A stretch of 44,001 nt of DNA from the NCBI GenBank assembly GCA_009773335.1, contig WRPF01000021.1, positions 1 to 44,001 of the forward strand, in the 5' to 3' direction. The translations under genes and the position numbers were made by a program. Below are positions 43,362 to 44,001 of the stretch, in pieces (within the stretch, counting starts at the first letter, position 1; every line of letters starts with the position of its first letter). Under the pieces are notes generated by a model. That model did no database searches. It was not told the origin of the DNA and was given only the letters and a program-made list of their open reading frames with translations. This DNA comes from Caulobacteraceae bacterium. GTDB taxonomy: Bacteria; Pseudomonadota; Alphaproteobacteria; Caulobacterales; Aquidulcibacteraceae.

Positions 43362-43505
43362 GATTTCCTCCTGTCCCGCGCGGCCTCTGCGGGCCGCATC
43401 AAGCGGGATTAGGCTGCCGTTCGGGAAAGTTGTCCACAGGAGCCGCGCCGGAGGCGACTGCCGCGCCGCGCGACAGCCCCGGCGTCTTCGTGCGAAAAGG
43501 CGCCG
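43362..43505. promoter_or_regulatory. Divergent intergenic region
   Basis: 144 nt between the small membrane gene and the pseudouridine synthase gene. It holds a 6-bp hairpin (GCGGCC/GGCCGC, near 43380) and a single TTGTCCACA, one mismatch from a DnaA box, which is probably chance. No clear promoter hexamers are visible. Confidence 0.25.
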
Positions 43506-44001
43506 GTGACGACCGATCAACGCCCCCGAACACCACTTTTCCCGCGACGGCGCGGACGCGCGCGCCTTCCTCATCCACGAGGACCCGCAGGTGCTGGTGT
43601 TCGACAAGCCGGCAGGGCTTTCGGTGCAGGGCGGCTCGGGCGTGGAAATTTCCCTCGACGAGATGCTCGCGCAGTTCACCGACCGGAAGGGTCGCCAGTC
43701 GCGCCTCGCCCATCGCCTCGACCGCGAGACCTCTGGCGTGATCGTCGCCGGCCGCACCCCTTCGGCGATCGCGGCGCTCAACCAGGCTTTCGCGGACCGG
43801 ATCACGGAGAAGACCTATCTCGCCATCGTCTGCGGCGGCGCGCCGCACCCCGTCGAAGGCGTGCTGACCACATCCCTCGTGAAGCAGAAGCTCAGGGGCG
43901 TCGACCTCGTGCGTGCGGCCCGCCCGAGCGAAAGCCCCGCCTGGGCGGCCGAGACCGCCTACCGCACGCTCGCCGCCACTGAGGCAGCCGCCCTCGTCGA
44001 G
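43506..44001 (+). CDS. RluA-family pseudouridine synthase, partial, apparent frameshift near the start
   Basis: The family sequence is clear from about 43560 to the window edge: VLVFDKPAGLSVQGGSG, then the catalytic motif RLAHRLDRETSGVIV with its aspartate, then FADRITEKTYLAIVCG. These enzymes isomerise uridine to pseudouridine in rRNA or tRNA. This frame has a stop at 43507-43509 and no start before the conserved region. A GTG at 43506 with an AAGG ribosome site lies in another frame (MTTDQRP). Skipping one C of the five-C run at 43523-43527 joins them as MTTDQRPEHHFSRDGADAR. This is either a sequence error or a real frameshift. The gene continues beyond the window. Confidence 0.75.

Noticed and set aside
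43420-43445. DnaA box (TTGTCCACA) suggesting an origin; similar ATATCCACA near 7569
   Set aside because: Single, one-mismatch sites with no cluster, no AT-rich unwinding region and no dnaA, dnaN or hemE-type origin context.

Overview
The window is dense, high-GC chromosomal DNA from an alphaproteobacterium. I infer a lineage near Caulobacterales/Hyphomonadaceae, but the sequence alone does not fix the family. The evidence is: a GTTC-N7-GTTC LexA box between ssb and uvrA; a tRNA-His with no encoded G-1, a U72 and an A73; a DUF2336 gene; the rpoZ-rsh pair beside folK; and UvrA with a CPVS first zinc half-site. Almost every base is coding, and many neighbouring genes overlap or abut.

Layout. 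1-7501: the 3' part of a class II ribonucleotide reductase paralogue that has lost its catalytic motifs, a pentapeptide-repeat secreted protein, rsh and rpoZ, folK, an NYN-domain protein and a family 5 uracil-DNA glycosylase. 7608-11349: a type I secretion ABC transporter and HlyD adaptor, then a lipoprotein cytochrome c. 11350-17376 (minus strand): an RND efflux pump and its adaptor, a small predicted barrel-like protein and a class II aldolase. 17449-24207: NAD kinase, an NUDT19-like Nudix hydrolase, a degenerate EAL protein convergent with DUF2336, a CaiB-type CoA transferase, an SLT transglycosylase and a ThiO-like oxidase. 24254-26249 (minus strand): a translationally coupled patatin phospholipase and SLOG-domain protein, 63 nt downstream of tRNA-His. 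26395-30176: divergent ssb and uvrA around one LexA box. 30180-38424: a membrane protein, trmFO, an NDUFAF6-like protein, a PuuD-like membrane protein, secF-secD-yajC and a DUF815 ATPase. 41416-44001: pcm-surE, a small membrane protein and a truncated, apparently frameshifted RluA-type pseudouridine synthase.

The clearest mobile element is an IS1595-type transposon at 38514-41406 (2893 bp). It has 25-bp imperfect terminal inverted repeats and a perfect 8-bp target duplication, CCCGCGGT. It carries four passenger genes: a 78-aa protein, a lipoprotein, a 54-aa protein and a DUF3800 protein. Removing it in silico restores a perfect 32-bp inverted repeat whose arms contain the stop codons of the convergent DUF815 and pcm genes.

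The best candidate for an undescribed system is the patatin-SLOG pair. The phospholipase Shine-Dalgarno is buried in a perfect hairpin, the two genes overlap by 4 nt, and SLOG domains are known nucleotide-signal sensors in defence. Other items worth attention are an Rsh with an intact hydrolase domain but an atypical QFED synthetase motif, the catalytically dead RNR paralogue with a near-perfect TSCPD domain, a G-quadruplex-prone 4 x 15-bp tandem repeat directly after secF, and a DUF3800 start codon displayed in a hairpin loop.
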